Assembly: GCA_025464325.1 (NCBI GenBank)
Contig: JAODGH010000034.1
Coordinates: forward strand, 1-43,064
Source: Methanosarcinales archaeon
Lineage (GTDB): Archaea; Halobacteriota; Syntropharchaeia; Alkanophagales; Methanospirareceae
DNA: 43,064 nucleotides
Reading direction: 5' to 3'
The notes beneath the pieces are model-generated. The model saw nothing but the letters and a program-made list of their open reading frames with translations. It was not told where the DNA came from and searched no databases. How positions within the stretch are numbered: position 1 is the first letter of the stretch; each line of letters opens with the position of its first letter. The translations under genes were made by a program, and so were the position numbers. Positions 16,315-25,080 of the stretch are shown here, piece after piece.

Positions 16315-17982
16315 ATGCCTGTAATAGATCGGACGACGTACAGGGCAAATGATATAAGGGGCATAGCAGATGAAAGTAGTCCCGGTTTCCAGCTCAGTGA
16401 TGAGTTCTGTGCTATAACCGGGCAGGCGTATGTGGAACTATTACGGAAATGGCGACATAAGGATCCGGAAGAACTGACTGTGGTCATTGGCAAGGATGTC
16501 AGACTCAGTTCACCACGTATGAAATCGGCTTTTATGGATGCAATGCTGAACATGGGCGTACACGTTATAGATATCGCAGCCGGTGACAGTGTGAGTTCAA
16601 CACCGATGATGTATTTTGCCACGTGGCTGTACAATGCTGATGGTGGTGTGGAAGTCACGGGAAGTCACCTTGATAAGGAATGGAATGGGTTCAAACTCTG
16701 TGTTGGTACAGAGAATACCACCTTTGATCAGATAGAAGAGATGTACAGGATAGCGAAGAAGATCGAGGATGGGACACTGAAACCCGGTAACGGCAGAGGT
16801 GAGAAAGAAGAAGTTGACGTATTGCCTGATTACCACCGCATGGTATCGGCGAACGTCATACTCCGTACCAGGTGGGAGGAACTGGCGTTACAGTCTATTT
16901 CTGGCAGATTGACGTTGAAAGAAGCACTTGATATAGCCGGAGCGGAGATAGAGGGTCTGACTGATGCGAATAAGACGCCGTTTGCCGGGCTGAGAATAGT
17001 ATATGATGCGGGAAATGGCACGACCGGCGTAATTGCACCTCCGTTATTCCGTAGTCTCGGTGCAGAAGTGATAGAACTCTACTGTGAGCCCGATGGCAAT
17101 TTCCCGAATCACCTGCCAGATCCTACTATACCCCACTATCTCGGAGATCTGCATACCGCGGTGGTAGACAAAGGAGCGCACATAGGGCTCGCTTCAGATT
17201 CCGATGGTGATCGTGCAGGAGCGGTATCGCCTCGAGGTAGGAACATCATAGGCGAACAGATTCTGGCACTACTATGCAAGCATATTCTGAAGGAGCATCC
17301 ACATGCAACTATCGTTTACGATACCAAGTGCTCGGATGCGATACGAGAGATAATAATGGAGAATGACGGAGTACCGGTAGAGTATAAGACCGGATTCTCG
17401 TTCATAAAATCGAAGATGGCGGAGACCGGTGCCGTTGCTGGTGGTGAGATGTCCGGGCATGTGTACTTCACGAAGAACAACCGCGCGGACGATGCAGTAT
17501 TTGCCTTCTCTGAGCTATTGCTGCTCATCACCAGGGAGTTTCATGAGCATAAGAGCACCGATATTGTGGATGATCTGCTTGATGACTTCCTCAGCCGATA
17601 CGTGAACACACCCGAGATACGACTGCCGGTGGTGAATGACGATGAGAAGGAGCGAGTAAGTGATATCGTGGAGCGTCATTATAGAGAACTCGCCGCGGAA
17701 CAGCCCGAACGATACCGCAGACGGACGGATGATAACGGTAATGATATAGATGGTGTGAAGATAGAGTTCGTGGAGCATCAGGGCTGGGCACTCATACGCC
17801 GTTCGAATACGTCTCCGGTAATTATATTACGTATGGAAGCGAAGACCCGGGACGGGTTGAGTGCGATCGAAGAGGCAGTAATAAGAGAGTTCCTCAAATT
17901 TGATACTGTGGATGTTGATGCAGACGAGTATGTGCGTGGAATAGTGAAGAGATTGCGACAGCAGAGCGATGAAAGATTTTGA
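16315..17982 (+). CDS. Phosphoglucomutase/phosphomannomutase-family enzyme
   Basis: The 555-residue alpha-D-phosphohexomutase has all four family motifs: the active-site phosphoserine loop (VEVTGSHLDKEWNG near 112-125), the metal-binding DSDGDR near 302-307, the sugar-binding GGEMSGH near 376-382, and the phosphate-binding RRSNTSPVI near 493-501. The serine loop differs from the common TASHNP. The protein is about 100 residues longer than typical archaeal members, with extra sequence around residues 150-230, including a helical segment RTRWEELALQSISGRLTLKEAL. The substrate cannot be told from sequence; phosphomannomutase/phosphoglucomutase activity for glycan or compatible-solute synthesis is likely. 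It overlaps the IscU-like gene by 14 bp. Confidence 0.88.
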   Translation: MPVIDRTTYRANDIRGIADESSPGFQLSDEFCAITGQAYVELLRKWRHKDPEELTVVIGKDVRLSSPRMKSAFMDAMLNMGVHVIDIAAGDSVSSTPMMYFATWLYNADGGVEVTGSHLDKEWNGFKLCVGTENTTFDQIEEMYRIAKKIEDGTLKPGNGRGEKEEVDVLPDYHRMVSANVILRTRWEELALQSISGRLTLKEALDIAGAEIEGLTDANKTPFAGLRIVYDAGNGTTGVIAPPLFRSLGAEVIELYCEPDGNFPNHLPDPTIPHYLGDLHTAVVDKGAHIGLASDSDGDRAGAVSPRGRNIIGEQILALLCKHILKEHPHATIVYDTKCSDAIREIIMENDGVPVEYKTGFSFIKSKMAETGAVAGGEMSGHVYFTKNNRADDAVFAFSELLLLITREFHEHKSTDIVDDLLDDFLSRYVNTPEIRLPVVNDDEKERVSDIVERHYRELAAEQPERYRRRTDDNGNDIDGVKIEFVEHQGWALIRRSNTSPVIILRMEAKTRDGLSAIEEAVIREFLKFDTVDVDADEYVRGIVKRLRQQSDERF

Positions 17983-18430
17983 TACCCTGACCAGGGAACT
18001 GGAAGAGAAGATAAGGCAAGAGGAAGAGCAGATATACAGCAAGAAAGCACGGGAGGAGGCGTACAATCCGAAAAACGTCGGCGAACTCGACAATCCTGAT
18101 GGTGCTGCCAGAATAACGGGTCCATGCGGTGATACAATGCAGATCCACTTACGGGTGGATGATGAAAAGATAACGGATAGCAGGTTTATAACGGATGGTT
18201 GCGGTGCTTCCGTCGCTTGTGGGAGCGTGATCACCCAGCTTATAAAGGGCAAAGCGATAGAGGAAGCGCTTAAGATAACGCCAGAGGATGTTTTAGATGT
18301 GCTCGATGGTCTACCGGATGATAATGTCCATTGTGCTGTACTGGCAGTGGAGACGCTGAGAGCAGCCATAAATGATTACAGAACGAGGCAGAATGGAGAG
18401 CGTATGAAAAGCGTATCGAAAAGCTTTTAA
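17969..18430 (+). CDS. IscU/NifU-like Fe-S cluster scaffold
   Basis: The 153-residue protein has a helical N-terminal extension of about 30 residues, then the scaffold core: NPKNVGELDNPD, GPCGDTM with Cys53 and Asp55, DGCGAS with Cys78, and HC at 121-122. These correspond to the three cluster-binding Cys and the conserved Asp of IscU. It assembles Fe-S clusters for transfer to apoproteins. No iscS-type cysteine desulfurase is adjacent, which is common in methanogenic lineages that take sulfur from sulfide. It is translationally coupled to the mutase gene before it, although no functional link is apparent. Confidence 0.9.
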   Translation: MKDFDTLTRELEEKIRQEEEQIYSKKAREEAYNPKNVGELDNPDGAARITGPCGDTMQIHLRVDDEKITDSRFITDGCGASVACGSVITQLIKGKAIEEALKITPEDVLDVLDGLPDDNVHCAVLAVETLRAAINDYRTRQNGERMKSVSKSF

Positions 18431-18469
18431 TAAATAGATATAAAGGGAAATAAGGAGGAAGATAGACAG

Positions 18470-19213
18470 ATGTTCGAGGCAGAGATAGATGCTGGTTTAT
18501 TAAAAGAGTGTGTAGAGGCGATCGTTGCAGTGGTAGATGAAGGAAAGGTGCGGATATCAGATGAAGATTTAAACTTAAGGGCAGTGGACCCTTCCAATGT
18601 TGCCATGGTTACTTTCCAGCTGCAGCGTGATGCGTTTGATGTTTATCGATTCTCGAATGGGGACGGTGCAGAACTCGAGATGGGTATAGATTTTCCGAAA
18701 CTGGGCGGGATACTGGGCATTGGTGGTAGAGAACAGGTCCGACTCTCGGTAGATGATAATGTCCAGAAGTTGAATGTGCAGATGGGTAGTCTTACCTACA
18801 CGGTCAATCTGTTAGATCCGTCATCGTTGAGAAAAGAGCCGAAGGTGCCTGAACTTGAGTTCCCGGTGCAGGTTGTTATAGATACCGAGGAGTTCAGGAG
18901 GACGATACGTGCTGCCGAGAAGATAGGAGAGCACATTTTGTTCGGTGTAGAGGGTGATGAATTTTACATGGAAGTAGAAGGCGAGATGGACAAATTGCGA
19001 CTGGGGATGCGAAAGGAGCAGCTGATTCACCTCACTCCGGGTACGCTTCACTCACTCTTCACGCTCGACTACATATCAGCAATGAGCAAAGGTATGGGTC
19101 ATGTTGATCACATAACCCTGAATCTGGGCAAGAATTATCCGCTGCAGATAGAATTTGAGATCGCGGATGGCAAAGGTAAAGTCAGCTATCTGCTGGCGCC
19201 ACGTGTTGAATAG
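18470..19213 (+). CDS. pcn: DNA polymerase sliding clamp (PCNA)
   Basis: The 247-residue protein is archaeal PCNA of exact family length. It opens MFEAEIDAGLLKECVEAI, carries ISDEDLNLRAVDPSNVAMV, has the interdomain connector around DPSSLRKEPKVPEL, and ends with LLAPRVE. The homotrimer encircles DNA and tethers polymerase, Fen1 and ligase. A GGAGGAAG ribosome site sits 8-15 bp before the ATG. The rdgB gene follows 7 bp later, so DNA replication and nucleotide-pool cleaning are cotranscribed. Confidence 0.97.
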   Translation: MFEAEIDAGLLKECVEAIVAVVDEGKVRISDEDLNLRAVDPSNVAMVTFQLQRDAFDVYRFSNGDGAELEMGIDFPKLGGILGIGGREQVRLSVDDNVQKLNVQMGSLTYTVNLLDPSSLRKEPKVPELEFPVQVVIDTEEFRRTIRAAEKIGEHILFGVEGDEFYMEVEGEMDKLRLGMRKEQLIHLTPGTLHSLFTLDYISAMSKGMGHVDHITLNLGKNYPLQIEFEIADGKGKVSYLLAPRVE

Positions 19214-19220
19214 GTACGCT

Positions 19221-19799
19221 ATGCTTTATTTCATCACCTCAAACCCAAACAAGGTAAAAGAGATAAAGGAGCTAATTGCCGGTAGAATCGCTATACAGCA
19301 TATCAACTATGAGTATCCGGAATTGCAACTGGATACGATCGAGGAAGTGGCAATGGCGAGTGCGAACTATATAAGACGTATGAAAGAGGTGAAAACACCG
19401 TTCTTTATAGAAGATTCCGGACTGTTAATTCACGCCCTGAACGATTTTCCTGGACCCTTCTCTGCTTTCGTATTCAGGAAAATAGGGAATGAGGGTATAT
19501 TGAGGTTGATGGATGGCAAAACGGATCGCAGAGCCGTATTTAAGACCGTAATCGCGTTCTGTCAAACTGCGGATGATGAACCGCGTCTCTTCACGGGTAC
19601 CGTAGAGGGGCGAATAACTGATAACGAACGTGGTGCGGGTGGTTTTGGATACGATCCAATCTTTGAATACGAGGGCAGGACGTTTGCGGAGATGAGTACC
19701 GTAGAGAAGAACAGGGTCTCTCACCGGGGTAGAGCGTTCATGGAATTTCTGAGACATTGCACCGGTAAAGTCGGTTGTGCGTTGTATAATAAAAAATAA
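19221..19799 (+). CDS. rdgB: XTP/dITP diphosphatase (RdgB/HAM1)
   Basis: The 192-residue protein removes non-canonical purine triphosphates (ITP, XTP) so that they are not built into DNA. Motifs: FITSNPNKVKEI at the start, FFIEDSGL near residue 67, GGFGYDPIF near 140 and SHRGRAF near 170. ATG 19221 aligns with the family start (MLYFITSN) and comes directly after the PCNA stop. A T-rich tract from 19813 ends the transcript. Confidence 0.94.
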   Translation: MLYFITSNPNKVKEIKELIAGRIAIQHINYEYPELQLDTIEEVAMASANYIRRMKEVKTPFFIEDSGLLIHALNDFPGPFSAFVFRKIGNEGILRLMDGKTDRRAVFKTVIAFCQTADDEPRLFTGTVEGRITDNERGAGGFGYDPIFEYEGRTFAEMSTVEKNRVSHRGRAFMEFLRHCTGKVGCALYNKK

Positions 19800-19836
19800 A
19801 AAGAGGATTCTGGTTGTTTTGTTTTATTTTTTTATG
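19789..19836. terminator. Back-to-back T-rich terminators between rdgB and the DUF11 gene
   Basis: On + the stretch TTGTTTTGTTTTATTTTTTTA at about 19813-19834 follows rdgB. On - a T-rich run (A-rich on +, about 19787-19805) follows the DUF11 gene. Such paired tracts are usual for convergent archaeal genes. Confidence 0.5.
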
Positions 19837-21475
19837 CCCATATGCCAGTGCATAGTGGATTATTTCCCGGATAATGCGGATACCATAGTGTTTCTGTCCT
19901 GGTATGGGGTGTTGTGCTACGCGGTAACGCCGGATATTTACGATCGGCACCCGGGAGCGGGCATAGTTTCGTTAGATCCTCCGACCAGTGTTTCATATGT
20001 GGCAAGGTCGTTGTACAATTACCGGTAATATCGCAGGCTGTTATGTATATTGTGAGGACCGTTCCTGCTGGCTGTCCGGGTATCGTCGCGCTCCAGTAAC
20101 CATCGAGAATGGTACCACTGTCCCTGGTCATTTTAACCGTTGTCACATGGTTCGATACATTTATGTATGTAAGATTAACCGATTGCACACCCATGTCGTC
20201 CGTGACATGTGCTGTTATTGTTACATCTTCATCAGCAACAGGACTGTCACTTGACTGTATGAAATCAACAACATCTGGTGGAGTGGTATATGCCCTCACA
20301 CTCGCTTCCGCATCACTGGTGACTGTGCTACCATCTTCCTGTTCACCGGAGACGTTGACGTGATTGATTAGCATTCCGAGCTGGCTGGCATTTACGTTCA
20401 GGCGTGCATTGAGATATACGGTCCTTGACTCGGCAGGAGCAAGTTCACCCAGTGACCAGTTCACCCATTGTCCGTTGTTCTCTCCACCGTCGGTTGCACT
20501 GACGAATTCAAGCCCCAGCGGTAAGCTGTCATTTATATATACCGGGCTGAGGTTTGCTACGCCAGAATTGTAAACCATGATGGTAAAGTTGATAACCGTG
20601 CCGTTAACACCTTCAGAAGGCTCTGCATCTTTTATTACACTCAGCATTGTCTCTGTAGACGTGGATACCGTAACCACACAGTTGTCATCGTCACTAACCA
20701 CCACACCCTCATCTGTGATGCCACTGACGTTAGCGATATTCGTAATAACGGGCTGATCTGAATCCGTAATAACGTAAGTCATCTTACCCGAGGTGGATTC
20801 ATCAGGCATAAGCGTGTTCTTTCTCAGCTCTATCTGACCATATATCGCATCTGTCACCTCTATACCACTCAGTTCAACATCGCCGGTATTGATGACGTTG
20901 AAGCAATAAGTTACGGTATCACCGATTTGCGCGTTCAACGAATGATACCCGGGACAGGTACCATCAAGGGAAGCGGTCTTTATGATCGCTATTGCGGGAG
21001 TAAGTATCCGCGTTCTCTTCGTTATCTTTGCTATGATCTCATCGCCCATATCGTTTGTACCATTTATCGCGAGAGTGTTCTTCACCATCTTATCTGCTCC
21101 CACATCTGTCGCCTGCACGACATAATAACGGGTATAGGTCTCATTCTCGCCCGGTGGCAGATAAAGGTTCGTGTCCAGCAGTTCTTCCGTCCCGTCGGGA
21201 TAAGTGTTGGTTACATTAAGTGTATAACCCACGCTGTCAGAGTTTGATACAGATAACGTATAGGTGATGGTCTCACCAACACTGTACACATCCGCTTCTG
21301 TGGTTATGTTCAATTCAATCCAGCCAGCACTCGCAGGTATCGGTGTGATCACAGCAAAGAACAGAAAAACCAGCAATAGGCATGGTATTAACCATGTATT
21401 GTTGCCCACCTTATTGTTGCCCACCTTGAACCATGTATTGTTGCCCACCTTGCATTGTCCTCTGTAGAAATACAT
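19832..21475 (-). CDS. Secreted DUF11-repeat surface protein, possibly frameshifted near its end
   Basis: Start ATG 21475 is fixed by GGAGG 9-13 bp upstream. The signal peptide follows a repeat-rich lead (KVGNNTWF, KVGNN, KVGNNTWL), then a hydrophobic core and a cut after ASA near residue 50. The mature part has three DUF11-like domains (TYTLSVSNSDSVGYTLNVTNTY; TYCFNVINTGDVELSGIEVTD; FTIMVYNSGVANLSPVYINDS) and a fourth Ig-like domain (DDMGVQSVNLTYINVS). Many N-glycosylation sequons fit a surface-layer or adhesin role. The last 50 residues (from HMKHWSEDL on) look unlike the rest and have no membrane anchor. The alternative frame near 20000 reads TYETLVGGSNETMPAPG, which suits the protein better, so a 1-bp deletion is possible. 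Confidence 0.75.
   Translation of the reverse strand: MYFYRGQCKVGNNTWFKVGNNKVGNNTWLIPCLLLVFLFFAVITPIPASAGWIELNITTEADVYSVGETITYTLSVSNSDSVGYTLNVTNTYPDGTEELLDTNLYLPPGENETYTRYYVVQATDVGADKMVKNTLAINGTNDMGDEIIAKITKRTRILTPAIAIIKTASLDGTCPGYHSLNAQIGDTVTYCFNVINTGDVELSGIEVTDAIYGQIELRKNTLMPDESTSGKMTYVITDSDQPVITNIANVSGITDEGVVVSDDDNCVVTVSTSTETMLSVIKDAEPSEGVNGTVINFTIMVYNSGVANLSPVYINDSLPLGLEFVSATDGGENNGQWVNWSLGELAPAESRTVYLNARLNVNASQLGMLINHVNVSGEQEDGSTVTSDAEASVRAYTTPPDVVDFIQSSDSPVADEDVTITAHVTDDMGVQSVNLTYINVSNHVTTVKMTRDSGTILDGYWSATIPGQPAGTVLTIYITACDITGNCTTTLPHMKHWSEDLTKLCPLPGADRKYPALPRSTTPHTRTETLWYPHYPGNNPLCTGIWA
21390..21451 (-). repeat. Short tandem repeat in the 5' end of the DUF11 gene
   Basis: A 23-bp unit occurs at 21390-21412 and again at 21429-21451, identical. 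Between them is a 15-bp partial copy at 21413-21427. In the protein it gives KVGNNTWF-KVGNN-KVGNNTWL just before the signal-peptide core. The repeats could change in number by slippage. Unit changes of 15 or 39 bp keep the frame. Confidence 0.8.
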
Positions 21476-21636
21476 CTTATTTTTCCTCCGTAATTTTACA
21501 TGTGTACTCGACATATGTTATGTCACAACACCAATATAAGCTTTCCGGTGGCGTTTCCGGTGGAATCCGGCACCATCACCAAAAAAGATATAAGTGAGGA
21601 GGGCGTTGAGAATGGATAGGGGGTGAAAAAGAAGAA

Positions 21637-22395
21637 ATGACTCCTGAATTGCTTATAGCGGGAATAATTATCGTTGTGCTGATACTACTGGCGTCCTCGA
21701 TAAAAGTGGTCAAGGAATATGAAAGGGGAGTTATCTTTCGACTGGGACGACTTGTGGGTGCAAGGGGACCAGGGTTATTCCTTATTATACCGATCTTCGA
21801 GAGTATGGTGAAGGTAGACCTGCGGGTTATGGTATTTGACGTACCACCGCAGGAGGTTATAACCAGGGATAACGTCACCACGCGAGTAAACGCGGTCGTG
21901 TACTACCGTGTTATGGATCCGGAGAGGGCAATAACCGCGGTGGAACGATACGATTATGCTACATCTCAGATCGCTTTGACGACGATACGGGGCGTGATAG
22001 GGCAGGCGGAGCTGGACGAGTTGCTCTCCGAGCGGGATAAATTGAACCAGAGATTGCAGAAGATAATTGATGAAGCGACCGATCCGTGGGGCATAAAGGT
22101 CTCAGCAGTTGAAATAAAGGATGTGGAGCTGCCGAAGGAGATGCAGCGTGCCATGGCTGCGCAGGCTGAAGCGGAACGTGACAAGCGAGCACGAATAATA
22201 ACCGCCGATGCGGAATTCCAGGCGGCAAAGAAGATCGCGGAAGCCGCGGGTGTACTCGAATCACAGAAAGGTGGGATGTTCATCCGGGCGTTGCAGATGA
22301 TAAAAGAAGCTACGGAAGAGAAGGCTACCACTGTAATCATTCCGTTCCCGATAGAAATGCTCGAAGCTCTGGGCTATCAGACGATCAAGAAGTAG
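21637..22395 (+). CDS. Stomatin/prohibitin-like SPFH membrane protein
   Basis: The 252-residue protein has one N-terminal membrane helix (residues about 3-22), then the SPFH/band-7 domain: VKEYERGVIFRLGRLVGARGPGL, VPPQEVITRDNVTTRVNAVVYYRV, SQIALTTIRGVIGQAELDELLSERDKLN, and a helical region EMQRAMAAQAEAERDKRARI. It probably forms large membrane rings and organises membrane proteins or proteases. In most genomes the partner gene is nfeD; none is adjacent here, so this is the stand-alone form. A GGGGTGAAAAAG site precedes the ATG. Confidence 0.92.
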   Translation: MTPELLIAGIIIVVLILLASSIKVVKEYERGVIFRLGRLVGARGPGLFLIIPIFESMVKVDLRVMVFDVPPQEVITRDNVTTRVNAVVYYRVMDPERAITAVERYDYATSQIALTTIRGVIGQAELDELLSERDKLNQRLQKIIDEATDPWGIKVSAVEIKDVELPKEMQRAMAAQAEAERDKRARIITADAEFQAAKKIAEAAGVLESQKGGMFIRALQMIKEATEEKATTVIIPFPIEMLEALGYQTIKK

Positions 22396-22410
22396 AGACC
22401 AGGTTTATTT

Positions 22411-23682
22411 GTGGTGGCATATTTGTTAATACATGTGGGGAAGCAATTTCTGGATATAACAGAGCAGGAAGAGGCGGAACGTAAGATACGGGAGCTGAGC
22501 GAGAGATTAGCGGAACGGATGGCTTCCGAGACCGAGGAAGTACGAATAGAAGAGGCGCGGGGTAGAATTGCTTCCACCGATATTTTTTCACCTCTTGATA
22601 TACCGCCCTTTGACCGTGCAACAATGGATGGTTACGCGGTCGTGGCGTCCGATACGTACTATGCGAGCGAGGATAATCCCTCCATGCTTGTGGTGAAGGC
22701 GCGTATCCAGGCGGGAGATGCACCTTCCATAGGTGTAACGCGTGGGTTCTGCGCAGGCATAACCACCGGTGCTCCAATACCCGAAGGTGCTGATGCGGTT
22801 GTCAAAATAGAGAACACGACGGAGCATGATGACAATGTGAAGATTTACAAGCCTGTAGCGCCTGGTGAGAACATAATGCCCGCGGGCTCGGACATAAAGC
22901 GGGGCGAGAAGATAGTCAAACGAGGAAGCATGCTGACCATGCGTGATACGGGCGTTATGGCAGCGTGTGGCATGACCCGGCTGGAAGTACGCAAGAAGCC
23001 GCGGGTCGCGATTATATCCACGGGTAATGAATTGCTGATGCCGGGTGAAGACCTGACACCTGGCAAGATATACGATGTTAACGTACGTACGTTAAGTGAT
23101 TGTGTGCGGGCTTGCGGTTCTGTACCGGTATCGCTCGGTATAGCACGGGACCGCAGGATAGAAATAGAAAATAAGATCGTAGAGGGTTTGAAGATGGATG
23201 CTGTATTGATCTCGGGCGGTACTTCAGCAGGTGGTGGTGACGAGGTGCCGGGAGCGATAGCAGATCTGGGAGAGATAATTCTGCATGGCGTTGATATAAA
23301 ACCCGGGAAACCATTTGTTCTTGGTATCTGCGATGATAAGCCCGTATTCGGTCTGCCCGGTAATCCCACCTCGGCACTGATAACCTTCAATCTCTTTGTT
23401 GCACCGTTACTGCGCAGGATATCGGGATTGGAAACGCGAAAAACGGGTGACAGCCAACGTCGAATTGCACGTGCTGCGTGTAGAATCTTCTCAGAGGCGG
23501 GCAGGAACGAATATGTGATGGTGAGACTCGTCGCCGGGGGTGATGGACTCCTGGCTTATCCTATCCTGTCTGGTTCTGGTGCGATAACAACGCTCGCAAA
23601 GGCGGACGGATACATATATGTGGAGAAGGGGCGGGAGATAATAGAAGAGGGGGCGGTAGTTGAAGTGGTGCCATTGCCCTGA
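22411..23682 (+). CDS. moeA: Molybdopterin molybdenumtransferase (MoeA)
   Basis: The protein of about 415-423 residues inserts molybdate or tungstate into adenylylated molybdopterin, the last step of cofactor synthesis. It shows PPFDRATMDGYAVVA, TGAPIPEGADAVV, VAIISTGNEL, SGGTSAGGGDEVPG and FGLPGNPTSALI, so all four MoeA domains are present. The cofactor would serve tungsten or molybdenum enzymes such as formylmethanofuran dehydrogenase, which are not in this window. The start is uncertain: GTG 22411 is the longest, and GTG 22435 before GKQFLDITEQEEA is also possible; there is no good ATG. It ends 20 bp before the convergent radical SAM gene. Confidence 0.92.
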   Translation: MVAYLLIHVGKQFLDITEQEEAERKIRELSERLAERMASETEEVRIEEARGRIASTDIFSPLDIPPFDRATMDGYAVVASDTYYASEDNPSMLVVKARIQAGDAPSIGVTRGFCAGITTGAPIPEGADAVVKIENTTEHDDNVKIYKPVAPGENIMPAGSDIKRGEKIVKRGSMLTMRDTGVMAACGMTRLEVRKKPRVAIISTGNELLMPGEDLTPGKIYDVNVRTLSDCVRACGSVPVSLGIARDRRIEIENKIVEGLKMDAVLISGGTSAGGGDEVPGAIADLGEIILHGVDIKPGKPFVLGICDDKPVFGLPGNPTSALITFNLFVAPLLRRISGLETRKTGDSQRRIARAACRIFSEAGRNEYVMVRLVAGGDGLLAYPILSGSGAITTLAKADGYIYVEKGREIIEEGAVVEVVPLP

Positions 23683-23703
23683 GCGGATGCCAGCGCTCGT
23701 ACT

Positions 23704-25062
23704 TTATTCTCCCAGCCGGTATTTATATTCAAGACCATTCAGGGCATCTTCGTTCAGGTAGTATCTCAGTTTATCTCTGGCGATTATTCTAAATGCGAAT
23801 CTAATCAACTCCTCGTAGAATTCGCAATAAGGTGAGGGGTTACAAAAATTACCCTGCATTGAATGTATCTCCGCAGGGCAAGGTGCACCACAGATATTCC
23901 GGAAGGCACAGGCATTACAGGGCTCAATCTTCTCTACTATCCTGCCTCGCACCATCCTGAACGGCTCAGAATCCATGATGTCTGAAATGGAGTCCCTGAA
24001 GATATTTCCCCCGTAGTATTCCTTAATACCGATGAACTCACCGCAAGGAAACACATCTCCTTTTGCACCGATAGCCAGGAAGCATCGCCCTCCTCCACAG
24101 GGTGATATATCACACATAAGTTTCCTTGCGGTAGGAGCAATGATACCCACCAGGATATTTGCGAAGTTACCAACGATTATCTGCCTCCCCGTTTCCCGTG
24201 TGAGTTCCTCGGCTCTCTCCAGGGCGCCGATGAAATATTTTATGAGCGCCTTATTGTCCGGCATCAGATGACGCGCCGATTCCTGCGTACCCCTGACGGG
24301 GTTCAGCAAAACGGAGGGTACTCTTCTGTCATGCAGGAAACTTACCATCTCCGGGAGTTGCGCTACATTTTGGTTCGTCACGGTCGTTACCACATTCAGT
24401 CTTTGATAGCCATCAAACCACTCAATAGCTTCTACGATGTCCTCAAATGTCCCTTCTCCACTCCATGTCTTCCTCAGTGAATTATGTACTTCCGGATAGG
24501 GCGAATCCAGCGTGGTTCCCACACTCACACCATGCTTCTTGATGAAATCCACATCTTCCTCTTTGAAAAGCGTGCCATTTGTTTGAATGCCGAAGTATAA
24601 TTTGTCCTCAAATTCTTCTACGGCATCGAAAATCTCTTCTTTCATCAATAATGGCTCGCTACCATGGAACACAATGGTGAGCTTTCTGCCTCCTTCGTTC
24701 TCTTCAGCATATTCACATGCTTTCGTAAGTATCACAAAAAGCTGCTCCTTCTTCAGTTGCTGGTGGCTTCTCCTTAGCTCCTGTGGTATATAGCAGTATG
24801 AACAATTCAGATTGCATCTGCTTACCGAATTCATGTAAATAACCGCGAGCGATGACTTGAATCGGAACACTTGCATCTCTTCTTCACACTCTCGCTTGAC
24901 TCTGTCATACAGCGGTAGAATCTCCTGCCTTATCTTTGAATTGATATCCTCGCCCCTGGGAACCAGCGCCCAAAATACGGTATCCGGGTCGATGACGAGC
25001 AGGGATTCACCATCGATGTCACAAACCGTCAAATGCGGGTGATGCCCGGTATTGTAATGCAT
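23704..25062 (-). CDS. Radical SAM/SPASM peptide-modifying enzyme (CbpB-like)
   Basis: The 452-residue protein has three parts. Residues 1-75 are an N-terminal region that may bind a leader peptide. The radical SAM core has CNLNCSYCY with Cys83, 87 and 90 and FHGSEPLL near 132-139. The SPASM domain for auxiliary clusters has Cys317, 322, 327, 340, 382, 385, 391, 395, 407 and 413. Layout and length match anaerobic sulfatase-maturase/PqqE-type enzymes that modify peptides. The gene lies 18 bp after a 50-residue peptide gene. I recall a predicted methanogen pair named CbpA (precursor) and CbpB (this enzyme type) in TIGRFAM; the match is from memory of layout and could not be searched. The chemical change made is unknown. 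Confidence 0.82.
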   Translation of the reverse strand: MHYNTGHHPHLTVCDIDGESLLVIDPDTVFWALVPRGEDINSKIRQEILPLYDRVKRECEEEMQVFRFKSSLAVIYMNSVSRCNLNCSYCYIPQELRRSHQQLKKEQLFVILTKACEYAEENEGGRKLTIVFHGSEPLLMKEEIFDAVEEFEDKLYFGIQTNGTLFKEEDVDFIKKHGVSVGTTLDSPYPEVHNSLRKTWSGEGTFEDIVEAIEWFDGYQRLNVVTTVTNQNVAQLPEMVSFLHDRRVPSVLLNPVRGTQESARHLMPDNKALIKYFIGALERAEELTRETGRQIIVGNFANILVGIIAPTARKLMCDISPCGGGRCFLAIGAKGDVFPCGEFIGIKEYYGGNIFRDSISDIMDSEPFRMVRGRIVEKIEPCNACAFRNICGAPCPAEIHSMQGNFCNPSPYCEFYEELIRFAFRIIARDKLRYYLNEDALNGLEYKYRLGE

Positions 25063-25080
25063 TTGTACTGTCCGATCGTG

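Noticed and set aside
15636-16658. Two long minus-strand frames antisense to the PhoU/TrkA_C and mutase genes
   Set aside because: Both sense genes have complete motifs and the antisense products have no recognisable features or ribosome sites.
21390-21451. Possible CRISPR or attachment site
   Set aside because: The 23-bp repeats are in coding sequence with a 16-bp gap holding a partial repeat, not unrelated spacers. No integrase is nearby.
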